Assembly: GCA_900538385.1 (NCBI GenBank)
Contig: UWSO01000001.1
Span: forward strand, 57,846-121,845
Direction: 5' to 3'
Source of the DNA: an uncultured Porphyromonas sp.
GTDB taxonomy: Bacteria; Bacteroidota; Bacteroidia; Bacteroidales; Porphyromonadaceae
Length of the DNA stretch: 64,000 bases
Shown: piece after piece, positions 42,643 to 52,845 of the stretch
Position numbering within the stretch: the stretch's first letter is position 1
Layout: the number at the start of each line of letters is the position of its first letter
The notes under the pieces: generated by a model
Told to the model about the DNA's origin: nothing
Databases searched by the model: none
What the model saw: only the letters and a program-made list of their open reading frames with translations
Made by a program: the position numbers and the translations under genes

Positions 42643-42682
42643 CTTTCCACCAGCCGACAATTACATTTGTTACAAATAACGA

Positions 42683-42718
42683 GAGAGGAGCTATCCGTCT
42701 AGGCGGGTAGCTCCTCTC
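42683..42718. terminator. Bidirectional terminator after hemW
   Basis: Arms GAGAGGAGCTA and TAGCTCCTCTC with a weakly paired inner part. It lies between the convergent hemW stop and the OmpA/TPR lipoprotein stop. Confidence 0.75.
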
Positions 42719-42760
42719 GTGAGTTGGGGAGTGACGCTCTGTTACGTCACACCTGTTGGA

Positions 42761-44449
42761 TTACTTGACCAGAGCGACAAACTCAGGTGTCTGGCTGAAG
42801 GCTGCAAACTCGAGGTCACGCTGTGCACGCTGTGCGTAGCTGCGATCCTGCTCGATAGCTGAGCGGAGGTTGCTGACGAGGGCCTGCAGATCGTTTGTGC
42901 GAGCTGCGACGACTGCCTTGAGGTAAGCGGTCTCGCCATTGGGCTGTGCGACAGCAGCGAGGGTGCGTGTAGCATCTGCGTACTGCCCCTGCATGATCTG
43001 AGCGATGGCTAGCGTGTTCGATGGCGTATTGCCAAAGGAGCGGATAGCGTCTGCATACTTACCCTCGTGCATCTGTAGAAGACCGATGCCCTGACCAGCC
43101 TCGGGAACCTCTACGGCACTACCCATGAGGCGCTGAGCCTCGGCTAGATTACCACGGTCGAGAGCAAGGAGTGCTTCGTTCATATTGGAAGCAGCGTTGG
43201 GCTGAATCTTCTGAGCCTGTGCAAAGTACTTAGCAGCCTGCTCGTAGTTGCCCTGAGCAAGGTAAAGCGTACCGATGTTGTTGTACGCACGATAGTCCTT
43301 TGGATAGAGCTGCGTAGCCTGCTGGTAAGCGTTCATCTGATCCTTAGCATTGTCATAGAGCGTAGCGGTGTAGAGGATCTCCTCGATGGTGAGGCGACCT
43401 GGACGCTGTGCCATGAACATCTTGAGCTCGTCATCGCTCTTGCCGATGATGCGCACGTTGGCATTGAGACGTGAGCGACGTAGCTCGGGAAGGATCTCGT
43501 CAGCAAGCTGTGTGAATACGTGCGAGAGGTTGCGTATCTCACGCTCGCGATCCTCAGGATCGGGATACATAGAGAGGACACGTAGGACTAGCTCCTTGTC
43601 CTGTATGTTGCTCGCCTCAAGAAGCTTCTGGAAGCCGTCCCAGTCCTCAGCGGTGTAGTGTGCGTTGACCTCGATCTTCTTATTGCCCAGCTTACGAGCT
43701 ATGACACTAGAAGTGTTGCGCTCACGCTGTGCCGAGAGACGCTCGTTAAGGTCCTGAGCGCCATCGGGAGAGGCGTAGGCCTGGATCTCGATGTCTACCT
43801 CTTGGTTAGGCACCTGATAAGCGTTGTCGACGACATCTTGCCAGTCCTTGACCTCACGCTTGTTGAGCTCAGCCGCACGTACCTCAGCACGATTGATGAG
43901 GAACTTGAGGTCAGCCGTGTACTGCTCCTTGATCACTCTCTGGAACGCATCACGAGCTAGAGCAGGCGTGACATCGCTAATGCTAGCTAGGTCGGCAGTC
44001 ATGATGGTACCACGAGCCACCTTGACAGCGGGGAGGTTGACCTTCTTGCCTTTGATCGTAGCGGTAAAGGTAAGGTAAAGGTCGCTCTGCTCCATGCCAG
44101 GTTTGTACTCAAAAGCAAAGGGAACGATGACGCTACCACCACGATCGTAGGAGATGGTCTGGTAGTTGTCACGTACATTCTCACCCTGTATGGTGACAGT
44201 CTGACCCGTCACGCTGGTACCAGAGTAGCGTAGCTCAGGCGTGATGTTGACGATGGCACGCTTATGGCACCACTTGGCTGGTAGTGTCAGACGGACCTGC
44301 CCAGGGATCTGCGTACCCACAAGTGTTAAGGGGTTAGGATCCACCTGAGCGGCAGAGCTCTCTAGGGGCTTAAGCCTGCAAGCACACGAAGAGACCAAGA
44401 CCGCTAGCAGTAAGGCGGTGGTGATCTTTAGTAAGTTTCGATAAGTCAT
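42761..44449 (-). CDS. OmpA-like / TPR lipoprotein
   Basis: 562 aa. The signal peptide ends in LVSSC, so it is a lipoprotein. Residues about 30-170 form a beta-rich domain of unknown type. Residues about 200-275 look like an OmpA-type domain (VDIEIQAYASPDGAQDLNERLSAQR). Residues about 330-460 are TPR helices (DYRAYNNIGTLYLAQGNYEQ, YFAQAQKIQPNAASNMNEA), and the C-terminus is helical. The layout suggests an envelope scaffold protein. It is the last gene of the cysS-GT-YfhO run, 24 bp after the YfhO gene. Confidence 0.82.
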   Translation of the reverse strand: MTYRNLLKITTALLLAVLVSSCACRLKPLESSAAQVDPNPLTLVGTQIPGQVRLTLPAKWCHKRAIVNITPELRYSGTSVTGQTVTIQGENVRDNYQTISYDRGGSVIVPFAFEYKPGMEQSDLYLTFTATIKGKKVNLPAVKVARGTIMTADLASISDVTPALARDAFQRVIKEQYTADLKFLINRAEVRAAELNKREVKDWQDVVDNAYQVPNQEVDIEIQAYASPDGAQDLNERLSAQRERNTSSVIARKLGNKKIEVNAHYTAEDWDGFQKLLEASNIQDKELVLRVLSMYPDPEDREREIRNLSHVFTQLADEILPELRRSRLNANVRIIGKSDDELKMFMAQRPGRLTIEEILYTATLYDNAKDQMNAYQQATQLYPKDYRAYNNIGTLYLAQGNYEQAAKYFAQAQKIQPNAASNMNEALLALDRGNLAEAQRLMGSAVEVPEAGQGIGLLQMHEGKYADAIRSFGNTPSNTLAIAQIMQGQYADATRTLAAVAQPNGETAYLKAVVAARTNDLQALVSNLRSAIEQDRSYAQRAQRDLEFAAFSQTPEFVALVK

Positions 44450-44473
44450 AGTTTGATCTATATATAAAGGTAA

Positions 44474-46966
44474 TTAATTCGTTTGTGAGTCTGTGAGGGC
44501 TTTCTTGCTTTTGCCCCATGGTTTGATGCGCCACACAATAGAGCCGATGAGCGCTAGGAGGATAAGGGCTAAAGCCGTAAAGGCTATGCTCTCGGTTATG
44601 GTTATGGAGCGTGGTGCAAAGGTAAGCGCAAGCTGGTAGTTGCCAGCAGGTAGTGAGACGGCACGTAGCACATAGTTAGCCCGTGCTATCGGTATCTCCT
44701 TGCTATCGATGGTGGCATGCCAGCCGTGCGGATAGTAGATGTCTGAGAGGATCGCTATGCCAGGTGCCTCTGCAGATACGTCGTAGACCACCTGACGCGG
44801 GGTGTACTTGGTGACGGTGATGCTACGCTGAGCGGTGCTGTCGGGTAGCATTAGGGGTTGCGGTAGCTCCTCGCCAAAGCGGAGGTCGACGATACCTACG
44901 TGTCGCAGGTCTGCCGTGGAGAGCGCTTCCATCTCCTCATTGGCATTGGCAACCCAGCGGAGGCTATCTACAAACCAAGCTGCCCCAAAGGCATCTGGAT
45001 TGGTCACCGCCATAGGAGCCTGGGTCTCTGGGTTGGGAACGATGAAGTACTTCGTATTGAGCATGTCATAGACCTGCTTATTGCCCGTGGAGAGCTGGTA
45101 GGTGATCAGGTCTTGATAGCGTTGCAGCTTGGCAGCGTGGTAGCCACCCACGCTGTGGTGCCAGCGAGAGGTGGTAGCATCGTTAAAGCTATTGACCGTG
45201 CGATTGAAGACACGGTAGCCAAGACTCTTGTCTTGAAGAATCGTCCGATCCGCTTCTGTCATAGGAGCCGCTTGCTGCTGCACCAGTTGCGAGGAGATGA
45301 AGTCGTCATCGGATAGGTAACGCTTGTCCACCTGCCACAGGTCTATGAGTGTCACCCCGACGAGGATACAGCAGAGCCACGGCGCCTTGAGATAGCCCTT
45401 GGCAAAGAGCCATAGCGGCACCGCACTCAGCACGATAAAGAGCAAGCTGCGCCACACATCCGCCCGGAAGATGCCCATACGCATCGTCTCTAGCTGATCT
45501 TGTAGCATCAGATAGCGGGGGTCTTGCGTAGCTAGCTCGGCAAACATACCCTTCTCTTGCTGAGATAGGAAGCCGAAGAAGAGATCTGGGAGCAGAGCAA
45601 AGAGAAGTAACAGCAGAACGGGCACCCCGCTCGCTATCCAGACACTCTTGCTGCGTAGGAGCTGAGGCTCCTTGATGAGCTGCACGAGCGCTAGCACGGC
45701 TAGCGTGGGGATCGTTAGCTCTGCAATGACCAGAATCGAGGAAACCGCACGGAACTTGTCGTACATCGGCATCCAGTCGATGAAGAGGTTGGTCAAAGGC
45801 ATGAAGTTCTTGCCCCATGCGAGCAGTATCGAGAGGATCGTAGCGACAAGTAGTCCCCACTTGATCGGACCTTTGACAACGACACAGCCGATGATGAAGA
45901 GGATGCAGACGAAAGCGCCTACATAGACGGGCCCCGAGGTAAATGGTTGGTCACCCCAGTAAGCATTCATCTGCCCCAGCATCTGCTGGTACTCATAGGG
46001 AGCCTTGGCAAGCTGCTTGGCGTGTCCCTTGGCTAGGGGCTCAGTCGCACCGCCTTTTGTATTAGGTACGAGAAGTGTCCAGGTTTCACCGATGCCATAG
46101 CTCCACTGTGTGATGTATTCTTTGGAGAGGCCCTTGCTGTTGACCTCTGCGCCCGTTTGTTCGGGAGCATGAGGCGGTGCGATCGTCAGCTCACTGCCGC
46201 CACGCATCGTCTCCTGAGCATACTGGTAAGTGTGGTAGAGGTTGGTCCCATTGACCGCAATGGCGAGGAGCCCAGCGAGAAGGAGCACACCGGTAGACTT
46301 GAGGAAGTCCACAACCTTTTGCTCTCTAATCGCCTGCACCAAGAAGGTAATGACTAGAACGCCCATTAGCAGCGCAAAGTAGTAGGTCATCTGTACGTGG
46401 TTTGCCAAGAGCTGCAGCGCCATAAAGAAGGCAAAGAGCGCACCACCCCAGAGCCGCTCGCCACGGTAGCACCAGACGAGTCCAGCGATCGTAGGAGGGA
46501 CGAAGCAGAGTGCGGTCAACTTCCAGATGTGTCCCGCATGAATGAGGATGATGAAGTAGCTCGACAAGGCCCACATGACCGCTCCCAGCACGGAGAGCAG
46601 AGGGCCCACCTTGAGCGAACGCATGAAGATGTAGAAGCCCACGAGCAGCGCAAAGATCAGCCACGGATAGGTGCCTAGTATGCTCAGCGGCTTGCGGAGC
46701 GTCAGCACATCTTGCAGGTATTGCAGTGGCTTGGTCGAGGGATAGGATGGACTGATCTGATACATCGGCATCCCGCCAAAGAGCGAGTTCGTCCAGTAGG
46801 AGGTCTCGTCGCTAGCCTGTACGTCGGAGCCATTGCCCGAGACACCAGCCACGTCCGCTTGAAAGAGCGTCCGCCCCTCAAAGTGTGCGGGAGTAAAGTA
46901 ACCAATCGCAACGATGAGGAAGAACCCAAAGATGAGCAAGATGCGCTGCCAGGGAATCTGTTTCAT
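44474..46966 (-). CDS. YfhO-family membrane protein
   Basis: About 830 aa from ATG 46966 (starting MKQIPWQRILLIFGFF). A frame opening at 47059 would overlap the glycosyltransferase gene by about 65 bp. There are about 12 hydrophobic helices in the first 560 residues and a periplasmic domain of about 220 residues, then a final helix before a basic tail. The YfhO pattern includes FGGMPMYQISPSYP early and NTKYFIVP and YPHGWHATID late. The family is related to GT-C glycosyltransferases; the function here is not known. Upstream lies a GT2 gene, 28 bp away. Confidence 0.88.
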   Translation of the reverse strand: MKQIPWQRILLIFGFFLIVAIGYFTPAHFEGRTLFQADVAGVSGNGSDVQASDETSYWTNSLFGGMPMYQISPSYPSTKPLQYLQDVLTLRKPLSILGTYPWLIFALLVGFYIFMRSLKVGPLLSVLGAVMWALSSYFIILIHAGHIWKLTALCFVPPTIAGLVWCYRGERLWGGALFAFFMALQLLANHVQMTYYFALLMGVLVITFLVQAIREQKVVDFLKSTGVLLLAGLLAIAVNGTNLYHTYQYAQETMRGGSELTIAPPHAPEQTGAEVNSKGLSKEYITQWSYGIGETWTLLVPNTKGGATEPLAKGHAKQLAKAPYEYQQMLGQMNAYWGDQPFTSGPVYVGAFVCILFIIGCVVVKGPIKWGLLVATILSILLAWGKNFMPLTNLFIDWMPMYDKFRAVSSILVIAELTIPTLAVLALVQLIKEPQLLRSKSVWIASGVPVLLLLLFALLPDLFFGFLSQQEKGMFAELATQDPRYLMLQDQLETMRMGIFRADVWRSLLFIVLSAVPLWLFAKGYLKAPWLCCILVGVTLIDLWQVDKRYLSDDDFISSQLVQQQAAPMTEADRTILQDKSLGYRVFNRTVNSFNDATTSRWHHSVGGYHAAKLQRYQDLITYQLSTGNKQVYDMLNTKYFIVPNPETQAPMAVTNPDAFGAAWFVDSLRWVANANEEMEALSTADLRHVGIVDLRFGEELPQPLMLPDSTAQRSITVTKYTPRQVVYDVSAEAPGIAILSDIYYPHGWHATIDSKEIPIARANYVLRAVSLPAGNYQLALTFAPRSITITESIAFTALALILLALIGSIVWRIKPWGKSKKALTDSQTN

Positions 46967-46994
46967 AAGATAGCTCAGAGATAGAGTTTGAGGA

Positions 46995-47960
46995 TTAAGC
47001 TTTGCACCGTTTGACCCGCTGACCGAGGTAGCCGATGCCATAGCCCGAGAGCTGGACAAAAGAGGCTACGACAGCTCGCCAAGCGACAGCCGCCGAGTGT
47101 GTGCGATAGAATGCGTCTGCAAAGATAGAGACAATAAAGAGCAAGTGGTAGAGCCAGAACCAGGGACACCACAGAGCAAGCAGTGTGACCACGAGCGTCG
47201 TCACCACAAAGAGCGTGGGGAGCAGGTAGGTCAAGCGCATCGACCCTGGGTGTCTCCGTGAGAGCTCTACACGAGCCGTACCTGAGTGCCACACCTGTCG
47301 GTAAAACTTACGCAAGTCCACGCGCCGCTTGTGATAGAGCACCGCCTCTGGAAGAAGCGCAACACGACTGCCCGCCTCGTAGAGACGCATGCTAAAGTCT
47401 ATATCCTCGCCATAGCGCATCGTCTCATCAAAGCCCCCGAGAGACTCAAAGAGAGCCTTGCGACAGCCCAGATTGAAGGTGCGTGGGTAGAATCGCTTCG
47501 TCAGCCGCTTGCTACCGCCTCGTATGCCACCCGTCGTAAGGGGCGAGGTCATCGCATAGTTGATCGCACGCTGCCACATACCGAAGGAGCCATCTTGTAG
47601 CGACGGAGCCGCATCGGGACCGCCCCACGCATCGCATTGGTCCGCAGCGATCGCCTGAGATACATTGTATAGGTAGTCAGGCGGTAGCACCACGTCCGAG
47701 TCGAGGATGATGACCCAGTCGCCCGTAGCGTGACGCACACCTATGTTGCGCGCTCTAGAGGGTCCTCCGTTGGGCACCACCTCATAGTGTATGCTCATCA
47801 GGTCACGATAGCGATCCACGACCGCAGCGCAAGGGACCGTACTCCCATCCTCCACGATGACAACTTCGTAGGACGGGGGGGCCTGCTGCTGAGCGAGCGA
47901 GTGTAATAACTCCTCGACCTCCTCAGGGCGGTTATAGACGGGTATAATGAGTGAGAGCAT
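46995..47960 (-). CDS. Family 2 glycosyltransferase
   Basis: 321 aa. GT-A fold: SLIIPVYNRPEEVEELL at the N-terminus, the VVIVEDGST nucleotide-binding loop, ARNIGVRHATGDWVIILDSDV with the DxD-like metal site (about 92-96), and the YGEDIDFSMRLYEAG acceptor region with the ED pair. One or two hydrophobic helices at about 245-290 tether it to the membrane. Donor and acceptor are not evident. It lies between cysS and the YfhO gene, so the two membrane genes may act together on an envelope glycan (inference). Confidence 0.92.
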   Translation of the reverse strand: MLSLIIPVYNRPEEVEELLHSLAQQQAPPSYEVVIVEDGSTVPCAAVVDRYRDLMSIHYEVVPNGGPSRARNIGVRHATGDWVIILDSDVVLPPDYLYNVSQAIAADQCDAWGGPDAAPSLQDGSFGMWQRAINYAMTSPLTTGGIRGGSKRLTKRFYPRTFNLGCRKALFESLGGFDETMRYGEDIDFSMRLYEAGSRVALLPEAVLYHKRRVDLRKFYRQVWHSGTARVELSRRHPGSMRLTYLLPTLFVVTTLVVTLLALWCPWFWLYHLLFIVSIFADAFYRTHSAAVAWRAVVASFVQLSGYGIGYLGQRVKRCKA

Positions 47961-47986
47961 TAGAGACTAATCAGGGGTAAAGCGTC

Positions 47987-49465
47987 TTACAGCACCTTCC
48001 ACTCGGCACCGCTCTTGGTATCTTGGATTTCAAAGCCTAGAGCGGTCAGTTTGTCGCGTATCAGGTCACTAGTCTCCCAGTCCTTGCTAGCCTTAGCCTT
48101 GGCGCGAATCTCTAGAAGCAAGTCCATAGCTCCCGCGAAAGCTTCCTGCTGACTACCGCTCAGATCAGCGGTCTCCGTAGCCGACTGCATACCAAGTATG
48201 TCGTGCAGGTAGAGGTCGTAGGCACTGCGTAGCTCCTCCAGCTGCTCGCTCGTGATCTGCTCGTGTCCGTCGTGGATCGAGTTGATGAGTCGAGCCGCAT
48301 CAAAGAGCGCAGCAATCACCATCGGCGTATTGACATCATCGTCCATCGCCTCCTTGCAACGTTCCGCCAGATCGATCTTTTCGATCGTTGAGGTAGCCGA
48401 GGGCTTGAGCGATTGAAGCTTAGCATCAGCATCCATAAGACGCTGGTACCCTTTTTCAGCAGCTTGCAAGGCGCTATTGCTAAAGTCCACCGTACCACGG
48501 TAGTGTGCACTCAAGACGAAGAAGCGAATGGTCATCGGGGCGTAAGCCTGCTCGAGTGCGGGGTGATCGCCCGTGAAGAATTCTTCGAGGGTGATGAAGT
48601 TGCCGGCACTCTTCGCCATCTTCTTGCCATCCACCGTGATCATATTGTTGTGCATCCAGTACTTGACCATCGGCTCACCCTGCGATGCGACCGCCTGTGC
48701 TATCTCGCACTCATGATGCGGGAAGGTCAAGTCTAGCCCACCGCCATGGATGTCGAAGTGAGCACCTAAGTACTTACGTCCCATAGCGGTACACTCGCAG
48801 TGCCACCCGGGGAAGCCCTCACTCCAAGGCGAAGGCCACCGCATGATGTGGTTAGGCTGCGCCTTCTTCCAGAGAGCGAAGTCCAGCGGATTGTGCTTCT
48901 CGTCTTGTCCGTCCAGTTCGCGCGTGTTAGAGATCATATCCTCCACATTGCGTCCGCTTAGGATGCCGTAAGGGTGATCAGCGTGATACTTGAGCACGTC
49001 AAAGTAGACACTTCCCTGGCTTACATAGGCGTAACCCGCATCGAGGATCTGCTGCACCAGTTGGATCTGCTCGATGATATGTCCCGAGGCAAGCGGCTCG
49101 ATAGAGGGCGGCAGCACATTGAGTAGGCGCAGACTATCGTGATAGCGTGTGAGGTAGTAGTAAGCCACCTCCATCGGCTCCAGCTGCTCGAGCTTAGCCT
49201 TCTTAGCGATCTTGTCCTCGCCATCATCTGCATCATGCTCTAGATGCCCCACGTCGGTCACATTGCGCACATAGCGCACCTTGTAGCCGAGATGCTTGAG
49301 GTAGCGGAAGAGTATGTCAAATGTAATTGCCGAGCGAGCATGCCCTAAGTGCGGATCCCCGTAAACGGTCGGTCCGCAGACGTAGAGACCCACATGCGGT
49401 GGTGCAATTGGCTCGAAGGGCACTTTAGCCCGCTCCAGAGTGTTGTAGATGTATAGTTGGCTCAT
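47987..49465 (-). CDS. cysS: Cysteinyl-tRNA synthetase
   Basis: 492 aa, class I. The HIGH motif is HLGH (39-42), the first zinc Cys is C30 in [12 protein letters not shown] and the other zinc ligands are in FPGWHCECT and LTFPHHECE. The KMSKS loop is KKMAKS. Length and start fit the family. A TATCTTTG -7 box is at 49518-49525, about 50 bp upstream, and an inverted-repeat array lies farther upstream. First gene of a four-gene run. Confidence 0.97.
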   Translation of the reverse strand: MSQLYIYNTLERAKVPFEPIAPPHVGLYVCGPTVYGDPHLGHARSAITFDILFRYLKHLGYKVRYVRNVTDVGHLEHDADDGEDKIAKKAKLEQLEPMEVAYYYLTRYHDSLRLLNVLPPSIEPLASGHIIEQIQLVQQILDAGYAYVSQGSVYFDVLKYHADHPYGILSGRNVEDMISNTRELDGQDEKHNPLDFALWKKAQPNHIMRWPSPWSEGFPGWHCECTAMGRKYLGAHFDIHGGGLDLTFPHHECEIAQAVASQGEPMVKYWMHNNMITVDGKKMAKSAGNFITLEEFFTGDHPALEQAYAPMTIRFFVLSAHYRGTVDFSNSALQAAEKGYQRLMDADAKLQSLKPSATSTIEKIDLAERCKEAMDDDVNTPMVIAALFDAARLINSIHDGHEQITSEQLEELRSAYDLYLHDILGMQSATETADLSGSQQEAFAGAMDLLLEIRAKAKASKDWETSDLIRDKLTALGFEIQDTKSGAEWKVL

Positions 49466-49736
49466 ATTTTTTATAGTCCAAAGGTCATAGTATAGTGCAT
49501 ATATACCAATGCTCTCGCAAAGATAAGGATTTTAGAGATACCATACCTTGATGCGACTCTCATCATCAGGGGAACTCACACAATCAGACTTACTAAGACT
49601 ACTCGTGCGGAGTTGATGGCTCAACGACAGGGTCTAGGTGTGTTTCTACGGCGGATTACACGATTACGATCACTTCAACGATCCCGATACTCCACGGGGA
49701 AGTTCTTCCAATAGTTCGCTGAAGAATAAAAAATTT

Positions 49737-49897
49737 CCACGGAGGAAAAGAAAATTTCTTCGGAAGAATCAAATGATACTTCGGAAGAATCAAATGATAT
49801 GTCCGAAGAATTTTTCGGCTCCCCCGTGGATAATAAGAATTTCCTCTGGAGGAAAACGAAATTTCCTCCCTTGGAAATTTACTTTTCCTAGGCTGGA
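49737..49897. repeat. Phased inverted-repeat array 5
   Basis: Eight cores at about 49737, 49758, 49779, 49800, 49822, 49842, 49864 and 49886 (spacing 20-22 bp). They are CCACGGAGG, CTTCGGAAG twice, GTCCGAAG, CCCGTGGA, TTTCCTCTGGAGGAAA (7-bp arms), TTTCCTCCCTTGGAAA and TCCTAGGCTGGA. It fills most of the 526-bp gap between the LRR gene and cysS. Confidence 0.85.
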
Positions 49898-49991
49898 ACT
49901 TTTTGGAAGCCTTGTATGTTGTTCTTTCTGTAGCTGGGAGCGCTTGCTCTATAGGTGTAGTGATCAGAGGCATATCGCCTTAACGTGATCA

Positions 49992-51428
49992 CTATTGCTC
50001 AATAATCTTTTTGGCGAGGTCTTGCCACTGCTCGCTTTTCTTGTAGAGCTTGCTACTTCCCTTCGGTACACGTAGCGTGCGAGGCGTACCAGCTACACTA
50101 AAGAAAGCCATCAAACCGACCTCTACCTGTGCGGGGTCTGCCACACGGATCTCCACATCGCGGAGCTGATCGCAGAAGGCAAATGCCATATCCCCAATCT
50201 TACGTACTCCCGCAGGTATCTTTAAGACTTCGAGGTCCTGGGCGTCGTAGCAAGCGTTTTCAGCGATCTCTCGCACCGTGTCGGGAACCTTGTAAAAGTC
50301 ATCGTACAGCCCCGCGGGGTACTGGATCAGCTGTGTCTGCTCCTTATTATACAGGACACCATCGATCGAGGAGTAGCATGGGTTGTTCGGATCCACCTCA
50401 ATCTCGAGGAGCATGGTGCAGTCGTGAAAGGGGGAGACTCCGAGACGTGTTGTCTGCGCTGGTAGAGACATGAAGCTGAGGCTCGAGCAACGGGCGAAAG
50501 CATACGATCCCACTTCCTCTAGATGATCTCCGAGCATGACCTCCATTAGAAAGTAGTTGCTCGCAAAGGCTAGCCCCGCAATCTTACGTACCTCCTCAGG
50601 TATCGTAAACTCCTGCTCCTCTTTAGACGCTGGGTAGTGTACCAAGACACTTAGGTCCTTGCTGTATAGGATGTCATCCCGTACGACAAAGTGCTCACTC
50701 TCAGGAGCTACAGCAATCTGCGTCATAGCAAGACAGTCCGAAAAGACCCCATCGCCTAGACACTCCACCGAGGCGGGAATCAGCACCTCCGTGAGGTCAC
50801 TACAATTGCTAAAAGCCATCTCCTCAATCACCCGAATGCCCTCCGAGAGCGTGAGACTGCTGAGCTGGATGCACCCATTGAAAGCGTTGTCGCCGATCTC
50901 CTGCACATTGCCAGGGATGACCAGTTCGTGGAGTGCCATAGTGCCTGCAAAAGCACTGCGCTCGATTCGTTCCACTGTGTTAGGTAGGACGAGTTCCCTG
51001 AGAGCGACACATTCACTAAAAGCAAAGGCCCCCACACACTTCAGTCCTGAGGCAAGCTCTAGCACCATCATACTGTCACAAGACTCAAAAGCCCCCTCGC
51101 CAATCTCCGTGACGCTCCCTGGGATCGTCACAGACTCTAGGCTCTGGCAACAGGCGAAGGCACTCTCTCCGATCTGCGTCACCCCTTCGGGTATCTCAAC
51201 GCTCATGAGCTCTGTGCAGTCATAGAAGGCGTAGTCACCGATACGGGTCACACCCTCCCTTAGCACGATCGATTTGATCTGCTTTCTAAGCACATGCCAC
51301 GGGGCTTTTGCAATAGGGTAGTCGGGTATAGCACCCGCACCCGATAGCGTGAGCGACTGCTCCTTGGGGTCATATAGCCACGAGAGCTGCCCCGTCTCAC
51401 CGCTCTGTGGAGTCTTGATCTTACTCAT
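49992..51428 (-). CDS. BspA-like leucine-rich-repeat protein without signal peptide
   Basis: 478 aa made largely of LRR_5 (BspA/TpLRR-type) repeats, about 23 residues each, of the pattern 'V.IP..VT.IG..AFa.C..L': VEIPEGVTQIGESAFACCQS, VTIPGSVTEIGEGAFESCDS and onwards to VLKIPAGVRKIGDMAFAFCDQ. BspA-type repeats usually occur on secreted adhesins, but this chain begins MSKIKTPQSGETGQLSWLYD with no hydrophobic leader and has no C-terminal secretion domain. It should therefore be cytoplasmic. It is 11 bp after the hydrolase gene, the last gene of the ruvC operon. Confidence 0.9.
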   Translation of the reverse strand: MSKIKTPQSGETGQLSWLYDPKEQSLTLSGAGAIPDYPIAKAPWHVLRKQIKSIVLREGVTRIGDYAFYDCTELMSVEIPEGVTQIGESAFACCQSLESVTIPGSVTEIGEGAFESCDSMMVLELASGLKCVGAFAFSECVALRELVLPNTVERIERSAFAGTMALHELVIPGNVQEIGDNAFNGCIQLSSLTLSEGIRVIEEMAFSNCSDLTEVLIPASVECLGDGVFSDCLAMTQIAVAPESEHFVVRDDILYSKDLSVLVHYPASKEEQEFTIPEEVRKIAGLAFASNYFLMEVMLGDHLEEVGSYAFARCSSLSFMSLPAQTTRLGVSPFHDCTMLLEIEVDPNNPCYSSIDGVLYNKEQTQLIQYPAGLYDDFYKVPDTVREIAENACYDAQDLEVLKIPAGVRKIGDMAFAFCDQLRDVEIRVADPAQVEVGLMAFFSVAGTPRTLRVPKGSSKLYKKSEQWQDLAKKIIEQ

Positions 51429-51439
51429 TGATTTAGTCC

Positions 51440-52831
51440 TTATTTAGGTAGTTTGGTGAGCCATTCGACGATCAGCTCCAGAACCTCGGGAGCGATCGTC
51501 TCACTGATCTGATAGTACTCGCTCACGGCTCCTGTCGTTGCGTGTTGGAAGAGGTGGTTCATCCCCTCCATCTTGCGTACTTGCCGTGGTGTCCCCGTCG
51601 GGAGACTCTGCTCGATGACAGTTAGATGCTTGTCCGCCAGCACCTGTTGGTCTAGCGAACCATTGAGTGCCAGCACAGGGCAGTGTGTCTGCGCTATGTC
51701 CCCCTTCGGATCGTATTGCGTGAAGTAGATAAGCCAAGGGTTCAGCCCGTCGGCAACCTTCTTGAGATCCAAAGCCAAACCGATAGGAAGCTGGTAATGT
51801 CCCTCCGACAGAACTTTGGTGACCAAAGCCTCGCCACGCAGGTCGCTCTGAGCAGCTTGGTCAAAGGTTGCCACAGCAGCTCGCAGATACTCTGCGCGAA
51901 GCTCTTCTGGTACCTCCGCCCGAGTAAGGGCAAGGTCCATCTGGTCTTGCAAAACCTCCTTGCCTGGTAGTGTGCTACCCGCTAAGCTAATGATGAAGTC
52001 AGGGACACTGCGAGCTGCTAGCATGAAGGCGATGGTACCGCCCTCGCTATGCCCCAGCACGCCCACCTTGTCGAAAGTCTTCCGACCACGTAGGTAGTGG
52101 ACCGCAGCTGCAGCATCGTCCGCTAGCGTTGCTGTAGTCGCCTCGGCAACACTGCCCGAGTCAATATCGTCGTGATAGCCACGATCGTCGTAGCGCAGCG
52201 TCGCTACACCGTGCCGAGCCAAGTAGTCCGCCAGCACGGCAAAGGGCTTATGCTCCGCAAGAGTCTCGTCACGATCCTGTATGCCCGAGCCAGAGACAAA
52301 GAGAACGACCTGGCTCACACGGCTCCCCGCCTGATGTCCGACAGGGTAGGTGAGCGTGCCGTGGAGCGGTGCCGTGCCATTGTAAAAGGTTACATCCTCT
52401 GTCTCGTAGGGGTAGGGAGGTTGTGGCGTCTGCGGACGATCAGCCTTGGCGGGCTTGCTGGCCCGTACGAGTGTGAGCGGTAGCGTCATACCGCCCTGAG
52501 CGAAGGTACCCACGATGGTGTCGCTACTCACGAGCTTCCCCTCGTAGCGAACGTATAGGTTCGGTATGGTGATGACGATGCCCTCGGCAAGCTCGATCGT
52601 TGCTTCGATACCTGTCGCCATCTGTGACGGACTATCCATCGTGCAGCAGACACGCTCTTGCTGATCCTTGAAGATGTTGAAGCGGAGAGGTAGCTCCGTG
52701 CCAGAGACTTGTAGGGTGCCCTCCCAGATGCCAAGAGGAGGCGCCTGCCTTGTCTCTTGTTGCGCCGATAGAAGTAGTGCGCTACAGAGGTAGCAGCAGA
52801 GGAGTGTGAGTAGTTTGCGGATTGAGATCAT
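51440..52831 (-). CDS. Secreted alpha/beta hydrolase
   Basis: 463 aa with an N-terminal signal peptide (LLTLLCCYLCSALLLSA, cleavage near AQQ). Residues about 30-135 are a beta-rich accessory domain. Residues about 150-460 are an alpha/beta hydrolase: VVLFVSGSGIQDRDE oxyanion region, LRYDDRGYHDD, nucleophile Ser in VGVLGHSEGGTIAF, acid Asp in LNGSLDQQV, and His in MEGMNHLFQ. The substrate is unknown. It lies 14 bp after ruvC. Confidence 0.9.
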   Translation of the reverse strand: MISIRKLLTLLCCYLCSALLLSAQQETRQAPPLGIWEGTLQVSGTELPLRFNIFKDQQERVCCTMDSPSQMATGIEATIELAEGIVITIPNLYVRYEGKLVSSDTIVGTFAQGGMTLPLTLVRASKPAKADRPQTPQPPYPYETEDVTFYNGTAPLHGTLTYPVGHQAGSRVSQVVLFVSGSGIQDRDETLAEHKPFAVLADYLARHGVATLRYDDRGYHDDIDSGSVAEATTATLADDAAAAVHYLRGRKTFDKVGVLGHSEGGTIAFMLAARSVPDFIISLAGSTLPGKEVLQDQMDLALTRAEVPEELRAEYLRAAVATFDQAAQSDLRGEALVTKVLSEGHYQLPIGLALDLKKVADGLNPWLIYFTQYDPKGDIAQTHCPVLALNGSLDQQVLADKHLTVIEQSLPTGTPRQVRKMEGMNHLFQHATTGAVSEYYQISETIAPEVLELIVEWLTKLPK

Positions 52832-52845
52832 AGGTTATGTTTTGC

